NCBI RefSeq assembly: GCF_029784155.1
Contig: NC_073693.1
Span: forward strand, 135,893,988 to 135,957,987
DNA: 64,000 nucleotides
Reading direction: 5' to 3'
DNA from: Uranotaenia lowii
Taxonomy: Eukaryota > Arthropoda > Insecta > Diptera > Culicidae
The first letter of the stretch is position 1. Each line of letters begins with the position of its first letter. Below, piece after piece: positions 23,417 to 34,772 of the stretch. The notes beneath the pieces were generated by a model. The model saw only the letters and a list, made by a program, of their open reading frames with translations. It had not been told where the DNA came from and made no database searches. The position numbers and the translations under genes are program-made.

Positions 23417-25977
23417 CAAAAAACTTCTGAGATTTTGTATCTCAATGCTTGTGGATTGATAAATAATTTCGAAAAAAATGGTATTGTGATTGAGGAACTA
23501 AGACCTGTCGTTATAGTCTTAGTTGAAACCCATCTAACTGTAGACGCAAATTTGAACACGCTCGATATCATAGGTTATACAATGATTAATTGTCTTTCGC
23601 ATTCGAAACATACTGGTGGTGTTACTATGTTTGTGCAAAATATATTTGAGATAGATGTTTTACTGAATGCCTATCTCGATATGAACTGGATGCTGACCTT
23701 AAAATTAAGGAATCGAAAGAAAAGTATCATCATTGGTGGAATTTACCATTCGCCAAGCGCAAATGACGCCCGTTTTATGGATATTCTTGAAAACCTTTGG
23801 CATAGTGATATTGTAGTTGATGAAATTGATAACATTTTTTGTGGCGATTTTAATATCAACTTTAATAAAGAAGCAGAATGCAGAGACTTGAAACGTGTTA
23901 TGGAAGCATATGGGTTTCGACAAATTGTTACAGAAGACACTCGAAGAACGGCAACCAGCAGTACTAGAATTGATCTTGTTTTCACTAATGTGGACAGAGC
24001 TGGAGCAGTTATCATTCCAGATTGTCGCATATCAGATCATGAGACTATAAATGTTTCTGCTGATTTTGGACATAAAGAATGGGTTCCCGGAAACCATTAC
24101 ATGGTGAAGGATTGGAGTCGATATAATGACAATGCATTTCGTCAGCTTCTGGAGGCAGGAAAATCAACCTTGAGACGCGCAGACTTCAATGAGTTAGTAA
24201 GACGCTTCGACTTATTATTGAAAGATAGTGTAAATGCACTTGTGGTCCAAAAAGAGGTTAAGCCGGTACTAAATGGTACAGGTTCGAGTACTAAATGGTA
24301 CTCCAGTAGCCTCAAGCAAATGAAAAAGCTAAGAGACAATCTTTATAAACAGTTTCTAAGAACGAAATGCGGAAGAAGTTGGCGAAAATACAAATTGGTA
24401 AGGAATGAATATTCACGTGAAATAAAGCTGGCTAAAAATAGATCAATTCAAGATGAGCTGGAAAGAAATAAAAATAATGGAAAATTGCTTTGGAAAACGA
24501 TAAAACGATTAGTAAGTCCAAATACTGCAAAAGAAAATACCGTCTCGTTTGACGGGGTTGAAATCACGGATGAAACTGAAATTGCAGAGAAGTTTAATGA
24601 CTTCTTCATTGACAGTGTCATGGAAATCCATGACAGTATTCCGGCAAGTTCTAACGCCTTCGTGGATCATATTGTCTGCAATGGTGGAAGTTTCAGTTCA
24701 TTTGAAACAATAAGTTGTCAAGAATTTGATGAGATCGTGAAAACTATGAAATCCACGGCTGGTATCGACAACGTCTCTTTGAAAGTTTTTAAGGATTCTC
24801 TACCGGTACTAGCTAATCAGCTGACACAAATTATAAATACGAGTCTACAATTAGGCATAATACCTTCTACATGGAAGCATTCAACTGTTGTTCCAATTGA
24901 AAAAGAGAAAAAAGCACGAGAGGCTAAATTATATCGTCCGATAAACATGTTGGAAATACAAGAAAAAGTGCTGGAGTTAGCAGTTAAAAAACAATTTCTC
25001 CATTTTATTGAGTCAGAAGGAATATTGATTAACGAGCAATCTGGTTTCAGAAAGCAGCATTCAACGGAGTCTGCAGTGAACTTGATACTTCGAAATTGGA
25101 AAGCCAATATTGAAAACGGTAGTTACACAGTTGCCGTGTTTCTGGATTTCAAGAGAGCTTTTGAAACGATTGATCGGTTAAAGTTGGTGAACGTTTTGGA
25201 AAGAATAGGTATCAACGGAACGGTACTAAACTGGTTTAAAGACTACTTGAATAATAGAATGCAAAGAACAAAATATGGGTTATCATATTCACGATATAGA
25301 GAAAATAATCTTGGAGTCCCCCAAGGAAGTGTTCTGGGTCCCATTTTATTCATATTGTACATCAATGACATGAAACACTGTCTACGTTATGGTTCTCTTA
25401 AGTTATTTGCGGATGATTCAGTCTCCTACTGGAGTGGTGATGACTTAGAGCTCGTTATCCAAGAAGCAAATGCCGATTTGAAAAATATTTCTGAGTTTTT
25501 AAAACATAAAAAATTGAGTCTGAATCTTAATAAAACCAGCTGGATGGTTATTGGTAATCGTCAAATAAGAGTCTGCCCAGAATTGCTGATTGATGGTTGT
25601 GCCATCGAAAGAGTGCACCAGGTAAAATACTTGGGAATACAAGTTGATGAGAAGCTGAATTTCATAGCACATATTGACTATACAATCAAGAAAATCGCCA
25701 TAAAATATGGGATACTTTGCCGAATTAGTCGCTATATGACTTTCTGATCAAAAGTAATTTATGTTAAATCCGTGATCATGCCACACTTCGATTATTGCGC
25801 TACAATATTGCTTCATGCATCTGACACACAAACGAATCGACTGCAAAAAATACAAAATAAAATTATGCGAGTAGTGATACGATGCAATCGATACACCCCT
25901 AGTGTTTTAATGCTCGATATTCTTCAATGGTTGTCAGTGAAACAGAGAATTGCATATAACAGCTTAATGTTTATATA
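23417..25977 (+). pseudogene. LINE ORF2: APE endonuclease and reverse transcriptase
   Basis: The endonuclease keeps the catalytic blocks YLNACGL (Asn), LVETHL (Glu), GGIYHSP (Tyr), GDFNINF (Asp/Asn), TRIDLVFTN and SDH. The reverse transcriptase shows FLDFKRAFE (motif A), GVPQGSVLGPILFILYIND (motif B) and KLFADDSVSY (motif C with ADD). One TGA at 25745-25747 interrupts the frame, probably from CGA, after which it continues SKVIYVKSVIMPHFDYC to the insertion at 25978. No ATG lies between the ORF1 stop and the endonuclease start; the first ATG is well inside the domain. Confidence 0.9.
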
Positions 25978-26294
25978 TTATGTGTATAGCACCAAACCGA
26001 ATAGCGACAGTAGGACTAGCGACGCTTTTTTACTAGCGAGATTTCTGTCATTTGCAGGTTTGTTTTTCTTTTTTCAGTCCAGTAGGCGATTTCGATGTAC
26101 TACTCGATCATTGTTTATGTTATTTACTGTACATTTTCCTTAGGCCATCAATCGCATGCTCCAAGTATCCTAGGAAACTTGCGGTGCGTCGTTATTATTC
26201 TCAACGTCGCGACGTATGCGCCGTGTCGCTAGTAGGCAAAGCTGCTATGATTATTAGCGCTCATATTTTGGATTTTTCCTGCATGCATAATATA
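25974..26294. mobile_element. Short insertion inside LINE ORF2
   Basis: A 313 bp insert (25978-26290) separates FIY from KMKNGMLPNY in ORF2. Removing it and one TATA copy restores the frame. The insert begins TTATGTGTATAG and ends CTGCATGCATAA, imperfectly inverted, and is flanked by TATA on both sides (25974-25977, 26291-26294). It contains several TAGCGAC-like words. Superfamily unknown. Confidence 0.7.
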
Positions 26295-26542
26295 AGATGA
26301 AAAATGGTATGTTACCAAATTATTTAACGGACGGCCTGCAATACGGAATCGACATTCACAGATACAACACTAGAAGAGCACAAGACTTCAGACTGCCAAA
26401 TATCAGAAAAGAGATGAGCAAACGCTCAATTTTCTACAATGGATTGAAAATGTTCAACAACCTACCGTCGAGCATCAAAAATATTGTGAACATAAACACA
26501 TTCAAGAAAATGGCAATACAATACATCAAACGGACTGTTTGA
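26291..26542 (+). pseudogene. LINE ORF2, C-terminal end
   Basis: Resumes ORF2 after the insertion: KNGMLPNYLTDGLQYG, then a block ending NINTFKKMAIQYIKRTV and stop. This C-terminal layout is common in CR1/Jockey-type LINEs. The LINE 3' UTR follows, to about 26860. Confidence 0.85.
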
Positions 26543-27169
26543 AAATATGACCAATCCTGACAAGGATCATACGATGAAAGTGATGGAATCTGACGAAGAA
26601 TCAGATGTTAAATTGTACGGTGATGGACATACGCGGGAGTAAGACTAAATAAGTCCTACAGAAAAAGGAAATTTAAAGTAAAATAAAATTATCCTTAGGA
26701 TAATATGTCCCTCCCACTTCTAAAGAAGCGTATGGGGTGGAGGAAGGACCCAAATGGGCCTAAGGGACCATCACAAATCAAAGTTGATTTTTTAAAATTA
26801 AATGTATTAAAAGTAAAATAACTGATGGAATTGAATTTATCATAAACAAAAAACTCAATGTGTTTTATTCTCAGAAAAAATTAACTAAGAAAGCATAGGA
26901 TTTGGAAACAATTGAAGTTTCCCAATTTACAGTCTTCCAGTTTTTATTTTAAACCGACTGCATTAATGTTGTGGATTGGCACAACGTATTTAAAAAGGAT
27001 TTTTGTTTCCTATCTACCGAAATTGAGCGGTAATTACTGATTATTACTTCAAAACTGAATGCTAACGTTTGTAATCCTGCGATATTATCTGATTGCAATC
27101 AATGTGTACGGTTTAGACTTTTTGTTATTTGTATATGAGGATGGTGAAAGGTTTATTTTTTAAAACACA

Positions 27170-27930
<761 letters not shown>

Positions 27931-27934
27931 TGAA

Positions 27935-28253
27935 CCGATTCTCTCTAAATGTTCCAATCAAATCTTAGAAACAGGAACTTATCCTGATTGCTTGGAAACG
28001 GCAAAAGTATTACATATTTTTAAATCTGGTGATCCTACAAATGTTAATAATTACCGTCCCGTTTCAACTTTGAGTGTTTTTAGTAAAATATTTGGAAAAC
28101 TTTTAATCGAAAGAATCAACTCTTTTTTGAGTGCCAATTATGATCTCTGCAGTCTACAGTTTGGGTTCAAATCGGGTTCAAGTGCTCTAACAGCCATTTG
28201 TGTACTTTTAGATTCAATAATTGATAACATTGTTGATAATGTTGAAATTTAAA
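27935..28253 (+). pseudogene. Non-LTR reverse transcriptase fragment
   Basis: About 95 residues from the finger/palm region: CLETAKVLHIFKSGDP, NNYRPVSTLSVFSKIFGKLL and a QFGFKSGSSALTAI block, typical of CR1/Jockey-like LINEs. It lacks the catalytic Asp motifs and stops at 28253. It is a different family from the LINE at 22-26 kb. Confidence 0.85.
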
Positions 28254-28393
28254 TTTAATTTAATAAAAATAATTTTTACAAACATAAATATTTGGAAGGG
28301 GTAGCAAAGCACACCAAGTCAGCTAGTTTACTATGTATTTGGGTTTCTAAAAAAAATTGGAAGTTTAAAGTCGGAAATACTTAAAGTTGGAAA

Positions 28394-29398
28394 TACACTG
28401 AGGTTTTTTTTACGCGGTATTTCGTCCCGCGTAAAAAAAAACCGCGTTAATTTGAAAATCCGCGTAAAAAAAAACCGCGTTTATTCGAAAATCCGCGTAA
28501 AAAAAACCTTGTTAATTCGAAAATCCACGTAAAAAACCCCGAAATTCGAAAATCCACGTAAAAAATCAATTTTAATTAAAAAACTCGCGCAAAAAAGCAC
28601 GTTGCTGAAAAAACGCGTAAGAGTCATGATTATTTAAAAATTTACGTACAATGATAGTTTATTTTTAAGATAAAAAACAAAATCAATTAGATTAATAGAA
28701 TAGTATAATATAGTGAGGCTTATTTGACAGTGTGGAATTCAGATCGTCTCATGTCTCAGGTCTCATGTTCCATGTCTCAGGTCTTAGGTCTCATGTCTCA
28801 GGTCTTATGTCTCATGTCTCAAGGTTTCAGGTCTCATGTCTCATGTCTCAGGTCTCAGGTCTCATGTCTCATGTCTCAGGTCTCATGTCTCATGTCTCAG
28901 GTCTCATGTCTCATGTCTCATGGCTCATGTCTCATGTCTCAGGTCTCATGTCTCAGGTCTCAGGTCTCATGTCTCATGTCTCAGGTCTCATGTCTCAGGT
29001 CTCATGTCTCATGTCTCATGTCTCAGGTCTCAGGTCTCAGGTCTCATGTCTCATGTCTCATGTCTCAGGTCTCAGGTCTCATGTCTCAGGTCTCAGGTCT
29101 CATGTCTCATGTCTCATGTCTCAGATCTCGAGTCTCATATTTCAGGTCTCAGGTCACAGATCTCATGTATCACGTTCTTAGTCTCAGAGCTAAGATTTTC
29201 CCAACTACAAAAAGATTCTAAGTGTTTTCCTTTGAAAAAGTCTTAGAATGTTTTCTCTGAAAAACCGCGTTAATTCGAAAATCCGCGTAAAAAAAAACTG
29301 CGTTAATTCGAAAATCCGCGTTAATTGGAAAATCCGCGTAAAAAAGCCGCGTAAAAAAAACCGTGTAAAAAAAAACCGCGTAAAAAAACCTCAGTGTA
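28394..29398. mobile_element. TIR element with satellite core, TA target
   Basis: A 1001 bp element (28396-29396) with inverted ends CACTGAGGTTTTTTTACGCG, flanked by TA on both sides (28394-28395, 29397-29398). The subterminal regions consist of many short AATCCGCGTAAAAAA and AACCGCGTTAATTCG units on both arms. The centre is a 7 bp tandem repeat. There is no transposase. A TA duplication fits Tc1/mariner-type targeting, but the termini are not typical. Confidence 0.8.
28746..29170 (+). repeat. 7 bp satellite (GTCTCAT/GTCTCAG)n
   Basis: About 60 head-to-tail 7-mers alternating GTCTCAT and GTCTCAG with few changes. Because 7 is not a multiple of 3 and no phase makes a stop, all three plus-strand frames are open (136-165 codons, MSQVSCL-type). 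These are repeat artefacts, not genes. Confidence 0.95.
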
Positions 29399-29459
29399 CT
29401 TAGGTATTTTAATCACTCATTGAGACGAACTACAAGGAAACCTCTAACATAAGATGGGG

Positions 29460-29525
29460 AAGTGTTAAACTTCAAATCACAAGTGAAGTATTTAGGTATA
29501 GTACTAGACTCAAGGCTACCATCAA
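29460..29525 (+). pseudogene. Small LINE thumb-domain fragment
   Basis: Encodes NFKSQVKYLGIVLDSRLPS, matching the conserved YLG block that follows the palm of many non-LTR reverse transcriptases. It lies just right of the satellite-cored element and may belong to the same LINE relic as 27935-28253, with most of the palm deleted. Confidence 0.65.
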
Positions 29526-30382
29526 GGCCGGATTAAGGAAGGGGGGCAATAGTTGCAATTGCCCCGGACCTCCCGGTGGTAACGAATTTCAAAATTGAAA
29601 ATCCCAAAATCTGAACAAAAATAATGTTAACCGATTTATGAAAACAATTGAAAAAAATAAGAAGAATAGGGAACAAAGAACCTCAATTTTCATTTATTTT
29701 TATCGAAACATGTCAGTCAGGATATTCTGTTCATAACAGGTAAAATAAGAAAAAAAAAATCTTCTAATTTTCATTACATACAATCGTCACAATTAGAATG
29801 CTTTTTATTACTTCAACTTTCCAAGTAATGGTTACTAAAATGGCAGCTAATTTCTCCAAAACTGGTTCACAGTGCTAAGAGAGAACAGAGAAGCTTTATG
29901 ATAAACATTTCAGAATTTTACCCGGGCAGAATCCGGGTTAATACCGGGTATTATTATAATTTATCTTTTTTCAATCATTATTTTTCAAATTTGCGTGGGT
30001 TTATAAATTAGAACATCAGAACAATTCAAGACTCTAAAATCAATAACTTGCATGTCAAAGTAATATTAATGAAAATTGTACGGAAAATCTAGCGCTGTTG
30101 CTAGATTCTCTTCATGAAAAAGAATGCTTCGTTTGAGACGTTATAACTATTTTCTCGCTAGTCCTACAGGTTTGGCGTCTTCGATGAATTTGATAGAAAA
30201 ACACTTCGTATGAACAAGCTGCAACAATTTTGAGAAGTAAATAACGTTCTACAAGAGAATTTGCCTCAATTTGAATTTGCTAATGTGTAACTTTGTACCT
30301 AGAATGCTAGAATAAATTTATCGGTTTCACGCGTATTGATCAGATTTTGCTGTTAATAAACTAGGATTAAAGACATACTCAC
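29526..30382. other. Gene-free stretch before the RRM exon
   Basis: AT-rich intronic sequence of the nested gene with no recognisable element. CTCGCTAGTCCTACAGGTTTGG near 30155 is distantly similar, inverted, to words in the insert at 25978-26290. Confidence 0.4.
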
Positions 30383-30764
30383 CACAATAAACATTCAGCG
30401 GCGCACCGTAGTACGCATCTCGATGGCAACGATCGATGGCATCGAGAGCGTCCTGCCGCCGCAAAAAGTAAACCAAAAAATCGTAATAGCCCGTCTTAGC
30501 CTGATGTTCCCGATAGGAGTCTTCTTCTTTGGAGCGACCGAACACATGCGTCGCTAGCAGCCCTTTCGAGGCGAAATACTCTTGCACGTGACCGACATGA
30601 TTGTCCCGATAGCTACCGGGCACGTAGAAGCACGAGAGATAGACCGGCCAAAGAGAGGCCAACGGAAAGCTAGCATCCAGGCATCGCGGATCAACCTCGG
30701 TGCTGTGCAAATCTTGAGCGCTGTACTCGCGAACTTGAGAAAACGCTTGAGTGGATGATTCCAT
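30383..30764 (-). CDS. Exon 1 of nested antisense gene: N-terminal RRM-like domain
   Basis: ATG at 30764 in a good context (CCAAAATGG) opens 127 codons plus one base, ending at a GTGAGTATG donor. Residues 41-128 read as an RRM-type fold: VYLSCFYVP (beta 1, RNP2 place), a helix with HVQEYFASKG, TGYYDFLVYF (RNP1 place), a helix DALDAIDRC and closing LNVYCG. The aromatic RNA-binding positions are only partly kept, so RNA binding is an inference. The exon joins in phase to 17465-16717. A possible untranslated exon ends at about 30939 with CTAATTCAG|GTGAGTA. Confidence 0.8.
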
Positions 30765-30939
30765 TTTGGACGCTTTTTTTTCGGATACCTTGAAATTCGA
30801 TTGTTCGAATGTAAAAAAATATTTTTATTTGATTGACGTATACAATTGGTGATAATTCTATCAATTACTAATCTCATCATCAACTGTTACTAAGTAGCAC
30901 GACTTTTTTCACAAACACGTGGTGTTATTATACTCACCT

Positions 30940-31533
30940 GAATTAGCCAGCGTCCGCCAAAGCAGAGTAATATTCTGTAGCAAAAAAATACAATAGATAC
31001 CTGAAACAAATCTATTGTGCGCGAGAATGCAACAGTTACGTTTAGAACGTTCGCCGATTCGTTTGACACTGTGCTTATCCTCGCTTTAGGCGTCGCTTAT
31101 GCATGCCAGCTGGTTTTGGTAGACATTCGTAAAATTTTACCAGTTGCTTTGATTTATATTTCGCAAATTTTCTCTCTCAGAAGAGAAGCAGTCTGTTTGG
31201 CTTTGTTCGAAATTATTTTTTTTAGAATTAGTTTGTCTCGTGTGGGCGGCCGCGTGGGTCGTTATACAAAAATTAACGCATCCTAGAATTTTGTATTGAT
31301 TATCTCCTTAAGTTAGCGGCTGTTGCATTCAAAAGAAAAATTTATAAATATGAAGCAAATGAAGAATTAACATTGAAGAGTTTTTATCAAAGATAACACA
31401 AGGCAACAAAATTCACATTCTTCCGAGGCGCAGACTTTAAGAGCTCATTTTAAATAAGTTGGGAATTTATTTGAAACAAGCTCTTAATTCTTTTCGCTTT
31501 GAAAGCATGTGAATTTTGCGCTGATTCAAAATA
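30940..31533. other. Gene-free stretch upstream of the RRM gene
   Basis: Likely holds the promoter of the minus-strand gene; no clear TATA or initiator. Otherwise intron 2 of the plus-strand gene. No element ends recognised. Confidence 0.4.
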
Positions 31534-32926
31534 TACAGTGAGTGAAATAAAAATAGCACCACCATGTTTTTTGCTTGTTAAAATATGAATGATTGAAAAT
31601 TTCGAAAATTTTCTTCCACCTTTTGTTCTGAATTGCTTAACGGATAAATCAAGCATAAGTTTAGTTTTTTTGGAGGTAGCAATTGGCGTTGAGGACCAAA
31701 AATGTGAAAAAAGGGTGCGAAATAAGAATAGCACCACTTGAGTTTTTCAACAAAAACAAGATTATTTTGAAAAATTTACTGTCTAAAAGTGAATAATAAT
31801 GCTTCTATGAATTATTTGAGTAGGTAATTGCATTTTAAGGAGTTTTCCAGAATTCCAAAGGTTTTCAAAGGTTTTAAGAGGGGTTTTTTAAAAGATGCTC
31901 CTCTAGAGTCAAGGAAATTGATATTTGGGCTATAAAACTTTATCAAACTGCTTGATTTCTTCATTAACATTCATAAGTATGATGCAAAATGATGGAACAT
32001 AGATTTGAGGCTGAGTTTGAATCCAAAAAGCAGGTTGAAATTCAAAAGTACTTTTGTTTTTTAATAGTCAAACACTATTTCATCATTATCGATCATCAGA
32101 ATAAAGTTATACTTTGCGATGGAGCTTGATGGACCAGGCGGCTAGCAGTTTTATTGGTATGATTTGTAATTGAATCGGAAGTTGAGATGAGCAGGAATTT
32201 TAGCGGTTGTACATTTTTGTGCTGGTGATTTTTTTGCAAATCCGGAAAAGCTTTCTGCAGCGTGAACTTCCGCAAAACTGTGATGGGAAAATACCTAAAA
32301 ATGATGAATATGGGCCTGAATAAACCTGGAAAATCAATATTGAGACTAAATTTGGTTTTAACTGCAAGATAGTGCTGCCATCTACGACTTGAAACTGGAA
32401 AAAGTGTGGTTTACTGAACAAAAACAATGTTTATGATCTCCAACCTATTTTTTTCTGATTCAATATTAATTCCGAAGGTTTGTTTCATCATTTCACGTCA
32501 TTTAAATGAAGAAAGTAAGTAGTTCGGTAAAGAATTACAGCTCAAATATCAAATTCCTTAACGCTAGGGGAGCATCTCTTAAAACCCCCTTTTAAAACCT
32601 TTGGAATTCTGGAAAACTCCTTAAAGTGCAGTTTTCTATTCAAATAATTCGTAGAAGCATTATTATTCACTTTTAGACAGTAAATTTTTCAAAATAATCT
32701 TGCTTTTGTTGAAAAACTCAAGTGGTGCTATTCTTATTTCGCACCCTTTTTTCACATTTTTGGTCCTCAAAAAGCCAATTGCTACGTCCAAAAAACTAAA
32801 CTTATGCTTGATTTATCCGTTAAGCAATTCAGAACAAACTGTGGAAGAAAATTTTCGTAATTTTCAATCATTCATATTTTTACAAGCAAAAAACATAGTG
32901 GTGCTATTTTTATTTCGCTCACTGTA
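31534..32926. mobile_element. Long-armed fold-back element, TA target (Tc1/mariner-like)
   Basis: A 1389 bp element (31536-32924) flanked by TA. The ends read CAGTGAGTGAAATAAAAATA and, inverted, CAGTGAGCGAAATAAAAATA. The arms stay nearly identical for about 400 bases each (31536 to about 31950, about 32535 to 32924), leaving a centre of about 580 bases without transposase. The TA target and CAGTG start fit Tc1/mariner. It would form a long hairpin if transcribed. Confidence 0.88.
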
Positions 32927-33671
32927 TATGCGAATAGTTCTTAACACATTGCGGTCCAAATACGAGATATCTCGTTTTTTTTCGCTTGCGCGAGAGGTGT
33001 GCACTTGGAAGCATAACCCAAATGTAATAAATTTCATATCGAAACTAGGAATTCTACAAAATTAAACACCATCACACTTTAGATAACTCGAAGTTACAAA
33101 ATTCAACGGTTTCTAAAAATATACAATGCCGAATTTCAGGATCACGATCAGATCGGTTCAAGGGAAGGGTCGCTCAATGAGCCTGAAGTTTGTATAAGAT
33201 TTTGGGACATTTTGTTCGGGAGGAACATGAAAATCTAGTTTTTCATGTATAGCTTTGGTCCCCTTCTGCCGATAGAATAGAAAATGATAGATCATTTCTT
33301 AGACCTAATCAATAAATTAATGCCAATTGTAGTCAGTCAGTAAATCAATGTTTAAAAATTGTGAAACAAAAACTTCAAGATAAGCAATAACTTTCCCAGA
33401 TAAACATTTTGTATTGTCATATAAAAAGGCTTGTAATCTTTTGAAGCATTTTTCCTTTCATGTTGCTGTTTTTATATAATGGTTTATATGTATTACTTTA
33501 TACTTGATAAAAAAAAACAAGGCTCCAATGAACATAAGCTTGTTATTTTTAAAATATTTTTTTTTCTTAAAACTAATTAATGGGATCAAGATCTCTACAA
33601 TCATTTAACAGTCAGTTTTTAAATTTTACCAGGAAACGTAGGAAATTTATTATAGAAAACTTAAATCGTTA
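32927..33671. other. Gene-free stretch
   Basis: AT-rich intron with no recognised element. Confidence 0.4.
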
Positions 33672-34772
33672 CACTAGTCAAAAGTGTCTCCTGATCATAT
33701 TCTTTCACCCAACGCTCCAACCCAATTTTTTTTTTGCTAGGATGCAGAGGTGACCTCGGTCCTAAAGCGCAACATTGTTCTTTCATCCTCCCAAGTAACA
33801 CATAAAATTCAGATTGGTTTTATAATTTTTGAACGTTAGTTTATAAAGGTCGTATAATATCTATTATTGGTTTAAAAATCATTTAATAATAACCTTTTTA
33901 CAACTAGTCTCTAGGACATCTACACGCCCATTATATATCCAACTTATATAACAACATTAAACTTTTGAGATTTGATTTTTATTAGGCGCTTTGAGAGTCC
34001 TATAAAACATTTTTATATTTGAAAAGATAAAGGATTTGAAAATGTTTAATTATACCTTGCTATGAACCTGTTCAGATTTATAAAAACTCTTTCAAACCAA
34101 TTCCTAGTATTCGTGTTCTTATACGGTCATTACAAGTGGCTTAGGTTTTAAACATGCAAATAAATAACTTTTTGTGGCGTCTATAAACCGTTTATAAGAA
34201 ACTAAAACTTCTATACGCTGTAAAAGTTTTATAAAAGTTATTCGGTCGAATAATTGGCTTACAACAGTCAGTCGTCTCTCAATCGACCATAATATCAACA
34301 ATGGAAGGTGAATTTATTAATGACATCTTTCTATTTTAGAGATTAACCCTTATCCCCTAACCCACGCATTATAAATTTGGATATCCTTATTGCTGAGATA
34401 ATGTTTTAAAATTTATTTACAAACCAAAAGATGATTCAATAGTTGAAAGCAATATTTATTCGATCTATTTAATCGGTTTTTACTGTTTAAAAGAACGATT
34501 TACAGCAGGCCCACAATTTTTCCCAAATTTTCTCATGCCTATATGCGGTAAATTTGAAAGCGCAAGTAAATAAATAACAGGTATTGAGCATTCCGGCTTA
34601 GAAAATAGCATTGAATTACCTAAAGAATTAAGATATCCTTTGTGCTTTGTTTTTTTTTTTCATTTTTTATTTGAATAAGATTCAATTGTTTTGTAAATTA
34701 TTATTGAAAACCCAATTCCGGAGCAGAATTATTTGTAGATGAAAATAATATAATAAATAGGTTTTATAAGCG

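Larger units (their letters stand above)
21780..26860 (+). mobile_element. Nearly complete non-LTR retrotransposon (PHD/CCHC ORF1, EN-RT ORF2)
   Basis: Contains in order a possible 5' UTR (from about 21780 or later), ORF1 (22054-23416, one frameshift), ORF2 (23417-26542, one in-frame stop and a 313 bp insertion), and a short 3' UTR. The architecture, with a finger-containing ORF1 and an APE-type endonuclease plus reverse transcriptase without RNase H, fits the CR1/Jockey superfamily. Exact ends are not fixed: I found no clear target-site duplication. It lies in sense orientation to the chitin-binding gene, inside its intron 2. Confidence 0.85.

Noticed and set aside
28724..29246. Three overlapping plus-strand open frames of 136-165 codons
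   Set aside because: They are the three readings of one 7 bp satellite that lacks stop codons in any phase; no gene signal.
30120..30200. Homology to the insert in LINE ORF2
   Set aside because: Only about 13 bases (CGCTAGTCCTAC) match in inverse; no borders visible.
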